Positions 34,007 to 44,920 of a stretch of DNA of 64,000 nt are shown here, in pieces (the first letter of the stretch is position 1; the number at the start of each line of letters is the position of its first letter). The stretch comes from Plasmodium relictum (lineage: Eukaryota; Apicomplexa; Aconoidasida; Haemosporida; Plasmodiidae). The notes beneath the pieces are model-generated. The model was given only the letters and a program-made list of their open reading frames with translations. It was not told where the DNA came from and searched no databases. The DNA lies in the NCBI RefSeq assembly GCF_900005765.1, contig NC_041692.1:1488001-1552000 (forward strand), read 5' to 3'. The translations under genes were made by a program, and so were the position numbers.

Positions 34007-34285
34007 TTTTCAAAATTGCATATCTTTTGTGTTAACCTCCCATTGATATATTGGCTCAGAAATATAAGCTGGTGAATAAGTAGAAATTGCTGTGTTTTTT
34101 TTTGTTTTTCTTAAAATTTTCTTATTTTGTTCACATAGTTCATTTGATAATTTTTCTTCATCACTTTCTCCATTCCCCTCATTTTTTTTATTTTCTTTTG
34201 TTTCATTGTTTATAATTTTGTCTTTTTCTAAACTTGTTTCATTAATTAAAGAATTTTCATTTTTATTTAAATGTGGCGCATTCAT
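31203..34285 (-). CDS. RMC1: RMC1/Mic1-domain protein (Mon1-Ccz1 regulator)
   Basis: Four exons on the minus strand: 34285..34037, 33782..32739, 32535..31427 and 31305..31203, predicted 834 aa. Donors are GTTAAC, GTAAAT and GTAATT; all acceptors end TAG; phases agree. In animals RMC1 (Bulli) is the third subunit of the Mon1-Ccz1 exchange factor that activates Rab7 on late endosomes. The N-terminal half is a degenerate beta-propeller. It contains SDFVIVTDNSIEIFKI, a CWYDENSSYIALLS block, LPKIEL and DIEIITLYNETYC, all in the human order. The Mic1 domain spans exons 2-4: LLRRPNCKNRITE, DAFHPYMIKKY, VLEYMKSLLYLNILPNRILQ and LRQLLQFYVISDSIEVTKRL (human: LHQFLQYHVLSDSKPL). A Lys/Asn insert of about 70 residues interrupts it. 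The last exon is the least certain part. The first 80 residues are charged and disordered. Confidence 0.8.
33963..34004. repeat. (TA)n microsatellite in RMC1 intron 1
   Basis: About 20 TA units lie inside the first RMC1 intron (33783..34036), between the donor at 34036 and a poly-A run near the acceptor. Intronic TA repeats of this kind recur in the window (11966-11992 in UBA1 intron 1, 47982-48008 in the ataxin-3 intron 1). Confidence 0.9.
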
Positions 34286-35001
34286 ACTTTTATCTTTTTT
34301 TTTATTTTATTACATATGATTTTATTTAAGAATTCAGAAATAATTCATTCTGATAATTTTTAATATTCTTTTTTTACTTTATTTTATCTGTTTACCTTTT
34401 TTTTTTTTTAAACTTATATGAAAAAATATTTAAAGACATGTATGTTTATAAATTTTAGCTTTCCTTCTTTATTTAAAATTAATATAGTATTACAATTTTA
34501 CTTAAAAAAAGTGCCTTTGCAATATTTAAAAAAAAATATATATAACTAAAAAAAATTAAATAATTTAAGTAAACACTTCAAAAAATATTCTTTTAGAAGA
34601 ATAAAGTAATTTTATCATAATGTATAAATATATTTATTTGTAAAAAAAAAAAAAAAAAATGTTAATTTCTAATTAAAAGTTACATATTAAAAAATAAAAA
34701 ATGAAAATAAAAATAAAAAAAAATAAAAATGAAAATAAAAATAAAAATAAAAATAAAAAAAACAAATTAAATAATAATTATATATAATTTAATATATTTT
34801 AAAATTATTTTATGCTAAAGAATACTATTATTATAAAATAATTCTTTTTAATATAACAAATATCATAATGCTAGGCTAAATCTTTTAGTTTTTTTTTTTT
34901 TTTTATAGTAGATTAGAAAAAAAAAAAAAAATATGTATCTATAAAAGAATAAAAATTATATTAATTAGTTTAAAAAAAAAAAAAAAAATGAATATTTAAA
35001 G
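34286..35001. other. Intergenic, divergent RMC1/RAP promoter region
   Basis: This region should hold both promoters. It contains an A-rich imperfect repeat at about 34690-34762 built from AAAATAAAA/AAAATGAAA units, and runs of A at 34642-34659 and just before the RAP-gene ATG. No frame is credible. Confidence 0.5.
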
Positions 35002-38000
35002 ATGTTACGAAGAAATATTAATTCATTGTATTTTTTTAATAGATACAAAAAAAATGTGGAAATTACTATTTATAGAATAATAAATTATACCGATCATTTT
35101 GTCAAGGAATTTTGCACAAATAACACGAGATACAGAAAAATAACAGTTATTCCATTTGATAAGAAAAATATAAAATTAGAATATAAAAATATTCCTTTTG
35201 ATTTGGATGATTTACATCAGAAAAGTAAAAAAGAAATATTAAATATATACAAAATTATAAGAGATAAAAATGAATTAAGTAAATTACCAAATGATTTTAT
35301 AGACAATTTATTTGAATGCACTAAAAAATATGTTCGTTCATTGTTACCTTACGAATTTGTAAAAATTTACAAAACATTAAATATTATTAAAAAAAATGAT
35401 AAACAACTAAATTTATTATTGCATCAACAAATAAAAAGAATTTACAAAAATTTTGATGTAACAAGTATAAGTAAATTATTTCAAATTTATATTTTTACAA
35501 AATCCAAGCCGATAGATTTAATAAAAAAATTATCAGAATCATTTCTCAATAATATAAATGATAGTAATCCATGGAATATAAGAGAAATAATTTCTATTTT
35601 TTGTTATTTTAAAATTGATGCGAAAGAGCATATTGATTTACTTTATAAAAAATGTCTCCCATATATATCGAAAAATATAATGAATTACACTCCAAAAGAT
35701 GTTACAATAATTTTTTATAGTTCTGTAAAAATGAACAAACAAAACACCATCTTATGTAATGTAGTAACTAAAAATGTAATTCTAAAAATAAATAGTTATC
35801 AATTTCATCAATTAGCAATTATATTGAATAGTTTTTCTAAGATAGGTGAAAAAAATAACAAATTGTGTAAAGTAATATGCGATAAAATTAAGAAAAAAAT
35901 GGAATTGTCTAAAAATTCAAATAGTTCCTATGATTCAAATTATTCTAGTAGTACAAGTAATGTTGATAAATGCGAATATATTAATGATAATAGTAATTTG
36001 AATAATAATAATAATAATAACAAGAGCTATAATTTAAATGATTTAACTAATAAAAATTCTGAAATCACATACAAAATAAATGCATATGATGATGAGGTAA
36101 CAGAAATAAATGAAGAAAATTATACCATACAGCATATCAATATAAAAAACAAAGATAATATAAAAAAAAATATTGAAGAAAATAATTTATTAGAATCCCA
36201 AATATTGAAACCTAAAGATGTTTCAATTATATTAAATTCACTAGTAAAATTAGAGTATTACGATAATGAAACATTTAACTGCTTAATTCCATATATAATA
36301 AACAATGCATCATATTTTTCTCCTCAATCTTTAAGTAATTTAGTTCATTCTTTTTCGCATATTCAAATAAATAACGCATTGCTACTAGATAAAATTGTTA
36401 GTGAATCAATAATGAAAATTCACAAATTTAAAAATATAGAAATGAGCAATTTAGCGAATTCATTAATTAGATTAAATAGAAAAGATAAAACATTATTTAC
36501 ATATATTATAGATGAATTTCTATACCGTGCAACTATAGGATCAAAATTTATAAATTATGATTTTGACATTTTATCATTGCAACAATTTGCATATTCATTT
36601 AGTAACATAGGTTTAAATGATAATAAGGTATATATTATTCTATATAAATTATTAGTAAAAAAAATTAATCAAATAAACAAAAAAAACAAAAAATATGTCA
36701 ATTTAATAGGAAAAGATGAGAAAGAAAAAGAAAACAAAAAACAGAAAATAAAGGATACAGAAAATAATATAGATTTAATTCCAAATAATAATTATAATAA
36801 TCTTATGAGAACTAACATAAATTTTGAAAACAATTTTGATTTTTTTTCATTGGCTACATTTATAAATTCATATGGTAAAGTAAAAATTCATCACAAAAAC
36901 TTTTCTCATTTCATTAGTTATATAATTAGAAAAAAAAAAAAAAACAATGAAATTCTTTCTAATCAATCCTTAAGTAATATAATATATGGTTTGCTAAAAT
37001 TAGAAATAAAAGACAAAAAAATATACAAATTTTTACTGAAGGAAAGCATTGAAAAAATAGATTCATTGCAGCTATTACAAATAGTGTTATTATTATATTC
37101 TTTTAGCAAATTAAAAATATATTCCTATAAATTTGTTAAAAAATCAATTCAAATATTAAGTATGAACATTAATGATTTAAGTTTATCTGATTTATCATTG
37201 ACATGTTATTCTTTATCAAATTTTTTATATAGAGATCTAATTTTTTTATATAAAGTTAATAAAATTATTCTTCTAAATAATTATGAATTTAATTCAAAAA
37301 ATGTTTCTCAATTTTTTAATTCTTTTACTAAGTTATGTTTTTATCATAAACCTTTTTATGATTTCATATTTCGAAAAATTCAAACATTCATACATGAATT
37401 TAGTGAAAAAGAATTAACAAATATTGTGTTTTCTTTTATTTACTATTTTCACATGAAGATGCTGCATTTTAGTTCTCAGCAAAATAGCTCCTTAAATAAA
37501 AAGCAAATTTCGGATATGAAAACTGCTAACGAAGGAACTTCAACTGAATTAAAGAATAAAATAAGTGAAATAAAAACAGAAAATATTTATCATATAAATG
37601 AAAAATCTAATAATTTAGTTGATAAAAAGATTATGGGATATTCCAATTATATTAATAATAATAATAATAAAATTTCTAATTATGATAATGAAAATTATAT
37701 GTTTGAAACGATTAATAAAATTAATAACTGTTCAAATACTATTGAAGAATTCTTTAAAAATGAATTAAATTTATTTTTTAATTTAATTTATATTTTAAAT
37801 GAAAAATATCGTCAGAAAATGTCATTGATTAGTGTATATCAGCTACAAATTGTTGATTTATATTTAAGAGCAGTTTTTTCTAATTATTTCCATTTTCCTA
37901 TTTATTTAAAAAATTTCCTTTTTAAATGTAGAAGTGTTAAATTAAAAATAGATGACTATATAGTATTATCATCAAAAACACATAGAAATATTTCTAAATT

Positions 38001-38856
38001 TTTAAATTTAGTTGGTATAAGTCATAGAAGCGAAGTTCAATTTGGACCATATCAATTAGATATTGTTGTGGATTTTTTACAAAACAAAAATAAAATATAT
38101 GATTTTAATTGGATAGAGGATAATACAAATGATATAAACTATAATGTAATATATAAAAGCGGAAGATTAAAAAATGAATCAATAATAAAAAAAGAAAATA
38201 CCCATCAAAATATAGTAATTGAAAAATTATTGAACAAAAATATTCTAATAGAAATAGATGGTATATCTCATTTTTACAAAGAAAGCTTTAGTAGGACTCT
38301 TAATTCAATTATAAAAGATTTTATTTTAAAAAAATTTGGATGGTATGTAATACATATACCATATCAAGAATGGAATCAATGTTTAAATTTCAAAAAGAAA
38401 TTATTATATTGCATACATATCTTGAAATATATATTGGAAATAAGTAAAGAAGACATTTGTATAAAAGATTTCATTCATTTTATTAACAATAATAAACAGA
38501 AAGAAGATTATCATTCGAGGTTATCAATAAATAAAAATATATTAAATGAGGGTATTTATTGTGAGAAAAATATAGATGAAAAAAATGTAAATAATGAACA
38601 TATAGACGCAGAGAATATAAACGATAATGCTTTACCGGAGTACTATAAAATTAATGAAGAAATTATTTTTTTTAATCAAATAAAAAATAAAAATAAAAAT
38701 CAGCAAAATATTATGAAAAAACTTAGAGAACAGGAAAAATTGCAATATAATTATAATCTATCATTTCAAAAAGATGATTCAACAAAAAATCAAAAAAGTA
38801 CTTCCAATATATATCTAAAAAACGAGGAATCCGGTAGCGAAGATGACGAAAAATAA
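35002..38856 (+). CDS. RAP-domain protein, probable mitochondrial RNA-binding factor
   Basis: Single exon, 1,284 aa, ATG start. Apicomplexan RAP proteins pair helical repeats with a C-terminal RAP domain and, in the cases studied, act on organellar rRNA or RNA stability. The RAP domain lies at about residues 1075-1145: NILIEIDGISHFYKES, LKKFGWYVIHIPYQEWNQ. The upstream part is a series of roughly 35-40-residue helical repeats with the recurring pattern L-S-x-x-x-x-S-F-x-K-L, for example SLSNLVHSFSHI, EMSNLANSLIRLNRK, SLATFINSYGKV, SLSNIIYGLLKLE and DLSLTCYSLSNF. The N-terminus MLRRNINSLYFFNRYKK is Arg/Lys-rich without acidic residues, consistent with a mitochondrial presequence. Asn/Ser-rich inserts interrupt the repeats (about 305-395 and 820-915). 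The tail after the RAP domain is Asn/Glu/Lys-rich. The exact RNA target cannot be told. Confidence 0.88.
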   Translation: MLRRNINSLYFFNRYKKNVEITIYRIINYTDHFVKEFCTNNTRYRKITVIPFDKKNIKLEYKNIPFDLDDLHQKSKKEILNIYKIIRDKNELSKLPNDFIDNLFECTKKYVRSLLPYEFVKIYKTLNIIKKNDKQLNLLLHQQIKRIYKNFDVTSISKLFQIYIFTKSKPIDLIKKLSESFLNNINDSNPWNIREIISIFCYFKIDAKEHIDLLYKKCLPYISKNIMNYTPKDVTIIFYSSVKMNKQNTILCNVVTKNVILKINSYQFHQLAIILNSFSKIGEKNNKLCKVICDKIKKKMELSKNSNSSYDSNYSSSTSNVDKCEYINDNSNLNNNNNNNKSYNLNDLTNKNSEITYKINAYDDEVTEINEENYTIQHINIKNKDNIKKNIEENNLLESQILKPKDVSIILNSLVKLEYYDNETFNCLIPYIINNASYFSPQSLSNLVHSFSHIQINNALLLDKIVSESIMKIHKFKNIEMSNLANSLIRLNRKDKTLFTYIIDEFLYRATIGSKFINYDFDILSLQQFAYSFSNIGLNDNKVYIILYKLLVKKINQINKKNKKYVNLIGKDEKEKENKKQKIKDTENNIDLIPNNNYNNLMRTNINFENNFDFFSLATFINSYGKVKIHHKNFSHFISYIIRKKKKNNEILSNQSLSNIIYGLLKLEIKDKKIYKFLLKESIEKIDSLQLLQIVLLLYSFSKLKIYSYKFVKKSIQILSMNINDLSLSDLSLTCYSLSNFLYRDLIFLYKVNKIILLNNYEFNSKNVSQFFNSFTKLCFYHKPFYDFIFRKIQTFIHEFSEKELTNIVFSFIYYFHMKMLHFSSQQNSSLNKKQISDMKTANEGTSTELKNKISEIKTENIYHINEKSNNLVDKKIMGYSNYINNNNNKISNYDNENYMFETINKINNCSNTIEEFFKNELNLFFNLIYILNEKYRQKMSLISVYQLQIVDLYLRAVFSNYFHFPIYLKNFLFKCRSVKLKIDDYIVLSSKTHRNISKFLNLVGISHRSEVQFGPYQLDIVVDFLQNKNKIYDFNWIEDNTNDINYNVIYKSGRLKNESIIKKENTHQNIVIEKLLNKNILIEIDGISHFYKESFSRTLNSIIKDFILKKFGWYVIHIPYQEWNQCLNFKKKLLYCIHILKYILEISKEDICIKDFIHFINNNKQKEDYHSRLSINKNILNEGIYCEKNIDEKNVNNEHIDAENINDNALPEYYKINEEIIFFNQIKNKNKNQQNIMKKLREQEKLQYNYNLSFQKDDSTKNQKSTSNIYLKNEESGSEDDEK

Positions 38857-39999
38857 CAGAAGCTAACAAAATTTAAGTTAAAAAATTACATTACAAATAT
38901 ATATATATATATATATAATTATTTCATTATTATAATTAATAGTTTTATATGTTTATTTATATATATGTTTCATAATATAAAAAATTGTATTAATGTAATA
39001 TTGTTGTAATTACCAAAAAAATATTCTTATTAATTTATATTTTATTTTATATAAAAAGATATATTAAAATAATTTTATTATTTTATATATATATATATAT
39101 ATACCATAATTTTAACTTATTTGAGTTCATATGTTTTTTTCTTTTCTTTTTTTTTTAAATTAATACATGCATAATATTTTAATATTTTTGTAATTTAAAT
39201 ATATAATTATATTATTACATGTTTAATTTAAAATATTTTTTGTTTCAATTTCATTTTATTTAAAAGGGGAAAAAAAAAGGATTATTTTCTTTTATATTTT
39301 CCCAAAAAATTTTAGAATTAAATTCCCATTTTTTTGTTCTTATAATTCATTATCAAAGAAATAGTAAATTTATATTACACATTTATTTATTATTTTTAAT
39401 TATAACTTTTGTCTATTTTGCTTATATTATTAATAAGTTTTTTTATATTTTAAGATTACTAAATTTGCCTTCATTTCAAGTCTTTTTTTTTTTTTTTTTA
39501 TTTTACTATTTCTAACAAATTAAAATTATTAATACTTATTTTACTTTAATACGAAAAAAAAAATTTTTCTTTAAAGATAAAAATGCATTTGAATATGCGA
39601 TAAGATTTTAAATTATAAAAATATAATTATATATTTGACAAATATCAAAAAAAGTATATGAATTCAAATTGGAAATTAAATTATCAAATCACATTTTATA
39701 TATTTCTAACACAAAATTTTCGTCTATATATTTTACGGATAAAGAATAATTCTAAAAAATAATTAAGAAATCTATAAAGTAAATAATTAATCATATATAC
39801 TATAGAAAATATATGAAATTCTTTTCTCTTTCCATTTTTATAAATATGTGTTCTTTTTTAATTATTAGATATGGTAAAATGGTATTCTTTCATTTCTATC
39901 ATGATTCAATAAAATAAAAAAAGTAAATTTATTATTTTGTTTTATTTTGTTTTCTTTATTTTATTTATGTATTTTTTTTTTTTTTTTTAGGGGTTTTTA
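38857..39999. other. Intergenic, convergent 3' ends
   Basis: This gap lies between the RAP gene stop (+) and the PCNA2 stop (-). It contains short TATATA runs at about 38880 and 39085 and an 18-base T run close to the PCNA2 stop. No feature is recognised. Confidence 0.5.
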
Positions 40000-40957
40000 T
40001 TAATAGTCTCCTATTTTCGGTGCTAAGAAGAAAGTTAAATGAGAATTTTCTTGTATGTCTGTTAATTGTTGTTTAAAATTAAATTTGATTGATATAGGAA
40101 TATTTGGAGAAAGAGATATTAAAACTTCATCGGATAAAGATGAAGCTCTTGAAAACATTACTAGATATCTAGTGGCAAATTCTTGTGAAACAGATTTAGT
40201 ACAAGTAATTGATACGTCTGTCATATCATTTGTAAATTGCTTAGTTACTTTTATATCAGAGCCAGTTGTACTTAAAATCATAGTATCTTTTTTCATTGAT
40301 ATGCTTACATTATCTCCAATTGAATTTAAATATTTTGTAAATTCTTGAAATTTTTTCGATTTCATTGTGCACTGGCAATGATATTCAGATTGAGGTATTT
40401 CTAAATGTTCTTTTTGAGCATTAATTAATTTAACTTGTATTTCTAATGAATCGTCTGTGCTTGATTGTTCTTCCTCATCAATTATTCCAATATTTAAAAC
40501 AGCATCATTATCATTATCTTCTTTAAACAAAAATACAGTAGATTTTTCTTTTATCACAGATAATATTTTTAACATGAAACTTATACTTATTCCTAAAACG
40601 CAATTTTTATCGCATCTAAAAAAAAAATTGTGTAAAAAGAAATATAATACAAATAATAAAGTCTCGTGAGTAAACAAAAAATTATCAATAAAGACATATA
40701 ATATTTTCAATATGTATATATAATAATAATAATAAAAACAATTTTTTAATATTAATAATTTTTTCAAAAATAAAAAACCTGTAATGTTGAAAAAAATCTG
40801 ATACAATATTTAAATCAACTAAAGATACATGACTACAGTCCATTGATTGCATTTTAATACCATTCTCATCACATTCTAAATTTACTTCTGTACATATATC
40901 TTTTAAGGTTTCGAATAATTTCTTAAAAAATTGTCCATCTATTCTGCATTCAAACAT
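40000..40957 (-). CDS. PCNA2: Proliferating cell nuclear antigen, PCNA2 type
   Basis: Two exons: 40957..40779 and 40615..40000, predicted 264 aa. The donor is AG|GTTTTT and the acceptor TTTAG; the joined codon is Arg, giving FFQHYRCDKNCVLGISISFM. The protein is the sliding clamp that tethers DNA polymerases and repair factors. Family landmarks are present: MFECRIDGQFFKKLFETLKD, then MQSMDCSHVSLVDL, the loop before DFFQHYRC, IGDNVSIS, and the C-terminal FFLAPKIGD. The usual C-terminal LAPKIxD ending is intact. The 264-residue length equals what I recall for P. falciparum PCNA2 and is shorter than PCNA1 (274), and neighbours agree with that locus. A Glu/Asp-rich run (EEEQSSTDDS) lies in the interdomain linker region. 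Reading through the intron yields a false Tyr/Leu/Ile-rich N-terminus. Confidence 0.93.
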
Positions 40958-42138
40958 TTTTATTAAAGATTATAATAAAAATTTTAAATTGTTTTATTAA
41001 TTTATTTATTATTTTTTTTTTTTTTTTTTTTATGTATTAAAGCCTAATTTAAAAGAATTTTTTAAAAGGTAATTTGTGTTTAAAAAGAAAATATTAGAAT
41101 ATGTACATTATATACATGTAAATATAAATTTATTTAAGATAAATTTATAGAGGAAAAAAAAAATATAATATAAATTAAAAAAAAAAAAAAAAAATATATA
41201 TATTAATATGAAATTATTTTAATCATTTATATAAAAAAAAAAATAAATAAAATAAAGCAAATTATTTAATGTATTTATAGAAGATATAAGAAAAAAAAAA
41301 ATTAAGATTTTATGGTAAGTGAAAATACACATATAATTTATTTCACTATTATGTTAAAAATATAAAAAGCCATAAATTTATATTTTTATATATATTTTTA
41401 TATATATTTTTATATATATTTAATAAAAATACAAAGAGAAGAATAAATTTTTTTTAGTAAGTAAATAGTTATTTTTAATTTTATAAAAAAGAATCTATTT
41501 TTTTTTTTTTTTTTTTTTTAACATATTTCATTTTTTTTATACTTGCATATATACATATATTTACATACTAGAATTTTTAAATATATTTCACATACACATT
41601 GTTATAATTATCTTAAAACATGTCTAAGTATAAAATATTTTTTATACAAAAATAAGAAATAATAGAAAGGCTACATAAAAAGAAAAATCTATAAATAAAA
41701 AATTAAAATATAATAAATTCCATATAGTCTTCAAAAGAAGAATATATCATTACTAAGAATAGTAAATTTGAAAATTTTAATCTTTGCAATTAAACTTTAT
41801 TTCATTATCAAATTTCCGTATGCTCATTTATATAATTAATTTGAAAATTAATATGAGCATAGTTAAAAAAAAAAGGTTTAAAGAGAAACTAGAAATAAAT
41901 TGATAATTTTTTTTAATGTAAAGTAAAATTTTTCATATTAAGACAATATCCATTATTATAAAAATTTTATTTCTTAAAAAAGATTTATGTTTCTTAAAGT
42001 TATTAAAAATGAAAGAGTCAAAAACATAATAAACAAAAAATGATCTGAATAACAGAAACTACTTTGAAGAATATATATATATTGATATGCTGAATTAAAT
42101 ATAAATAATATACCTTTAAATACCGTATATTTCTTGAG

Positions 42139-42180
<42 letters not shown>

Positions 42181-43129
42181 TTAAAACATTTATTTTTTTA
42201 TAATTTTGTTATATGATAATATATTTTTTTCTTTGAAATAATGAATATAAACAAAAAAGGAACTTTGAGGAAAAGGAAATAAAAAAATAAGTTTATAAAA
42301 AAGGAATGAAAATTTATTTATTAAATTATTTTCTAAAAAAATTAAATAAATGTTATTTAATGAAAATTTTACAAGTTTATTTTTAAGTTTTAATGATATA
42401 TATTACCTATATCAAGAAAGAATTAACAAAAAAAAAGTAAAATCAAATAAATGCATTAGTTTAGATAAAGGAAACTATCTAATTAATTTAAAACATAAAT
42501 ATGTTGTTCTAATGTTAAACTAATAAATTCAACAAATATAAACTTATATGATTCAATTGATTTTTAATAAATTCACATTTTATCAAATTATTTTTTTTTT
42601 TTTTTTTACTTTAAACAAAAAAGAAATACAGAAAAAAACATTTTTTTAAAAAAATATTTAAATATATATAAAAAAAGAATAAAATAATTCAGATCATTAA
42701 ATTAAGATTAAAATGATGGCCTTTTAATTCTTTTTCATTTTACGTAAGAGGTTTCTTAAATTTAATAAATTTTAACAAAAACGTTACTTCTCATGTTTTA
42801 AAAAAAAATAATCAGAATAAAAAAAAATTTTTAAAAAGAAAAAAAAAAATTTGTAAATAATTATATTAATTTTTAATTAAATAATGAATAATTAAAATAC
42901 AATAACTTCTTATTTAGTTGAATAAGTAATAAAAAAAGGATTATATTTTATTTTTAAAAGTAAAATTTTAAAGAACATCAGTATTTCAGTGCATATTTTA
43001 TAGTACCATTTGTTGCTTTTTTTGTAATAAATATATTTCTTTCTCTATGTATAAACCAAAGCATTTTTAAAGTCTATATGTATATTTTGTAAATTATATA
43101 TACCATTTGAAAGATAAAAATTTATTAAA
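40958..43129. other. Intergenic, divergent PCNA2/RRP9 promoter region
   Basis: This 2.2 kb region should include both promoters. It shows a long T run at 41500-41520, a 13-bp ATTTTTATATATA repeat (about 41381-41420), a bulged hairpin at 41819-41861 (listed separately), and a TA microsatellite at 42141-42177. No coding frame of interest was found. Confidence 0.5.
41819..41861. other. Bulged inverted repeat (hairpin)
   Basis: Outer arms TATGCTCAT (41819-41827) and ATGAGCATA (41853-41861) are perfectly complementary. Inner arms ATTAATTT (41835-41842) and AAATTAAT (41845-41852) are also perfect, with a GA loop. A 7-base bulge TTATATA separates the left arms. The GC pairs in the outer stem make this unlikely to be a by-product of AT bias alone. 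Confidence 0.75.
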
Positions 43130-44920
43130 ATGAAATTTCATAAAAGAAAAAAAGTACATAAAAAAAGCAGAAACAATAATATCAATCATACAAAAGATAT
43201 TAATGATTCTGAAATAGAATCAGATGATATATTATCATCAGTAGCCTCAGATGAGAATAATTTGGCTCTTTTAAATAAAAGAAAAAAATTAAATGATGCA
43301 ATAAATGATGATATAAGCCATGATGATGTAACTGATAATGATGATTCTAATGATGATAAAAATGAAGATATTTTTAACAATCCAGAGGAGAGAAAAATAT
43401 ATTTAGCTAAAAAATATCTAAAAGATTTAGGTGTTCAAAGTTCAGATGGAGAAAATTCTTCAGAGACATCGTTAAACAATGAAGATGAACAAAAATCAAG
43501 TAAATTAAGTGATGATGACTTTTCTTCTGATGAAAATGAAGAAAAAAAAAAAAAAATAAGTAAAATGTTGATGGAAAAAGAAAAATCAAAAAATCGCAAG
43601 TCTCTTTTAAATTTAGGAAATAAAATAAAATTATTTTATGATGAAAAATTATCCACAAAATTATTAAATAGCAATAAAAAAGATACAAAAAATAGCAACA
43701 TATTAAATAATAAAATTGATGAAAATGTCATATTTTTTCGTGGTCACAAGAAAAGTGTTACTTGTGTTGCATGTCCAGATTATAATTTATCTTTTATGGA
43801 TCAATATGACTATACATATAATAAATATAAAGGATATAATAATGGAAAATTTTATGAACATGATGATAATGCTGAAAATTATTCCATGGGATGGTATAAT
43901 AGTAATAATAATGATAGCGATGTAAACTATAAAGAAAAAATTATTGAACCTAAAATATTTGAAAATACATCAATTAGTACAATTTATACTGGTGGTAAAG
44001 ATGCTTGTATTATTGAATGGGATTTAATTAAAGGAGAAAAGGTTCATATTTATAAAGGATACTCAAATTCTTTTGTAGAATATGGGAATAAAGGTATAAA
44101 TCATTTTAAGAGCGTGATGGATATTTATTGTCATAAATTTAATTCCTTTTTTATATCTGTTGGTTCAGATAATTTAATAAATGTATGGGATAACAGAATA
44201 AAGAAGAAATGCACAAATTCAATTGTTGGTCATAAAAATATTATAAGTGGAATAATTGGATGCAATGAAACTACTGATGAATTAAATATAGATCATAACT
44301 TTTTTACATCATCTTATGATAAAACAATTAAATTATGGGATTTACGATTCTTTGATAAATGTTTAAATACCTATTTAGGTCATACCAATAATATTTTGAG
44401 TATGAATTCCATATGTCAAAATAAATTAGTAACTAGTTCTAGCGATTATACATTACGTGTATGGAATACAAAAAATGATAATCACATTTTGTATAGTATA
44501 AATTACGAAATTATCGAATCTTGTTGTACACTTAATAATAAAATATTTATTGCTGGAACATTTTCTGGTCATATTTATATTTTTACATCTTCATATAAAA
44601 AACCTATTTACATACAAAAAAATGCTCACAATGCATCTTCAATAACAGCCCTTATAAGTATTCCTTTCACGAATATATTTATTTCTGGATCTTATGATGG
44701 ATATGTTCATTTTTGGGAATATAAAAATATTAACAAAATAGTTGGAAATGTTAATAAAATTATGACTGTTCAAATATATGGTACTGTTAATAAATTTTCA
44801 TTTTCACACAATTATAAATATTTATTTGTAGCTGTTGGTAATGAAATGAAACATGGTATTTGGACAAGAACAAAAAACAAAAATGGATTAGCTATTATAC
44901 CCCTACATTTTTTATCCTAA
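43130..44920 (+). CDS. RRP9: RRP9 (U3-55K), U3 snoRNP WD-repeat protein
   Basis: Single exon, 596 aa, ATG start. RRP9 is a WD-repeat subunit specific to the U3 box C/D snoRNP, needed for early 18S pre-rRNA cleavage in the nucleolus. The N-terminus starts with a basic cluster (MKFHKRKKVHKK), then about 150 acidic Asp/Ser/Glu/Asn residues, and ERKIYLAKKYLKDLG, which matches the conserved pre-propeller helix. The propeller begins FRGHKKSVTCVACP. Recognisable blades include TIYTGGKDACIIEWDL, GSDNLINVWDNR, SYDKTIKLWDLR, SSSDYTLRVWNTK, GTFSGHIYIF and GSYDGYVHFWEYK. The end VAVGNEMKHGIWTRTKNKNG and IIPLHFL matches the RRP9 C-terminal signature (human AVGQEHRLGRWWRIKE and IIPL). A short Asn/Tyr/Asp insert lies between blades 1 and 2. 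It is divergently placed with PCNA2. Confidence 0.9.
   Translation: MKFHKRKKVHKKSRNNNINHTKDINDSEIESDDILSSVASDENNLALLNKRKKLNDAINDDISHDDVTDNDDSNDDKNEDIFNNPEERKIYLAKKYLKDLGVQSSDGENSSETSLNNEDEQKSSKLSDDDFSSDENEEKKKKISKMLMEKEKSKNRKSLLNLGNKIKLFYDEKLSTKLLNSNKKDTKNSNILNNKIDENVIFFRGHKKSVTCVACPDYNLSFMDQYDYTYNKYKGYNNGKFYEHDDNAENYSMGWYNSNNNDSDVNYKEKIIEPKIFENTSISTIYTGGKDACIIEWDLIKGEKVHIYKGYSNSFVEYGNKGINHFKSVMDIYCHKFNSFFISVGSDNLINVWDNRIKKKCTNSIVGHKNIISGIIGCNETTDELNIDHNFFTSSYDKTIKLWDLRFFDKCLNTYLGHTNNILSMNSICQNKLVTSSSDYTLRVWNTKNDNHILYSINYEIIESCCTLNNKIFIAGTFSGHIYIFTSSYKKPIYIQKNAHNASSITALISIPFTNIFISGSYDGYVHFWEYKNINKIVGNVNKIMTVQIYGTVNKFSFSHNYKYLFVAVGNEMKHGIWTRTKNKNGLAIIPLHFLS

Noticed and set aside
40677-40806. 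Tyr/Leu-rich N-terminal extension in frame with PCNA2 exon 2
   Set aside because: It is intron read-through; the splice from 40779 to 40615 restores the conserved clamp sequence.
43186-43688. Antisense and alternate frames over the RRP9 N-terminus
   Set aside because: They are shadows of the Asp/Ser/Asn-rich acidic segment; the RRP9 frame is supported by its WD repeats.
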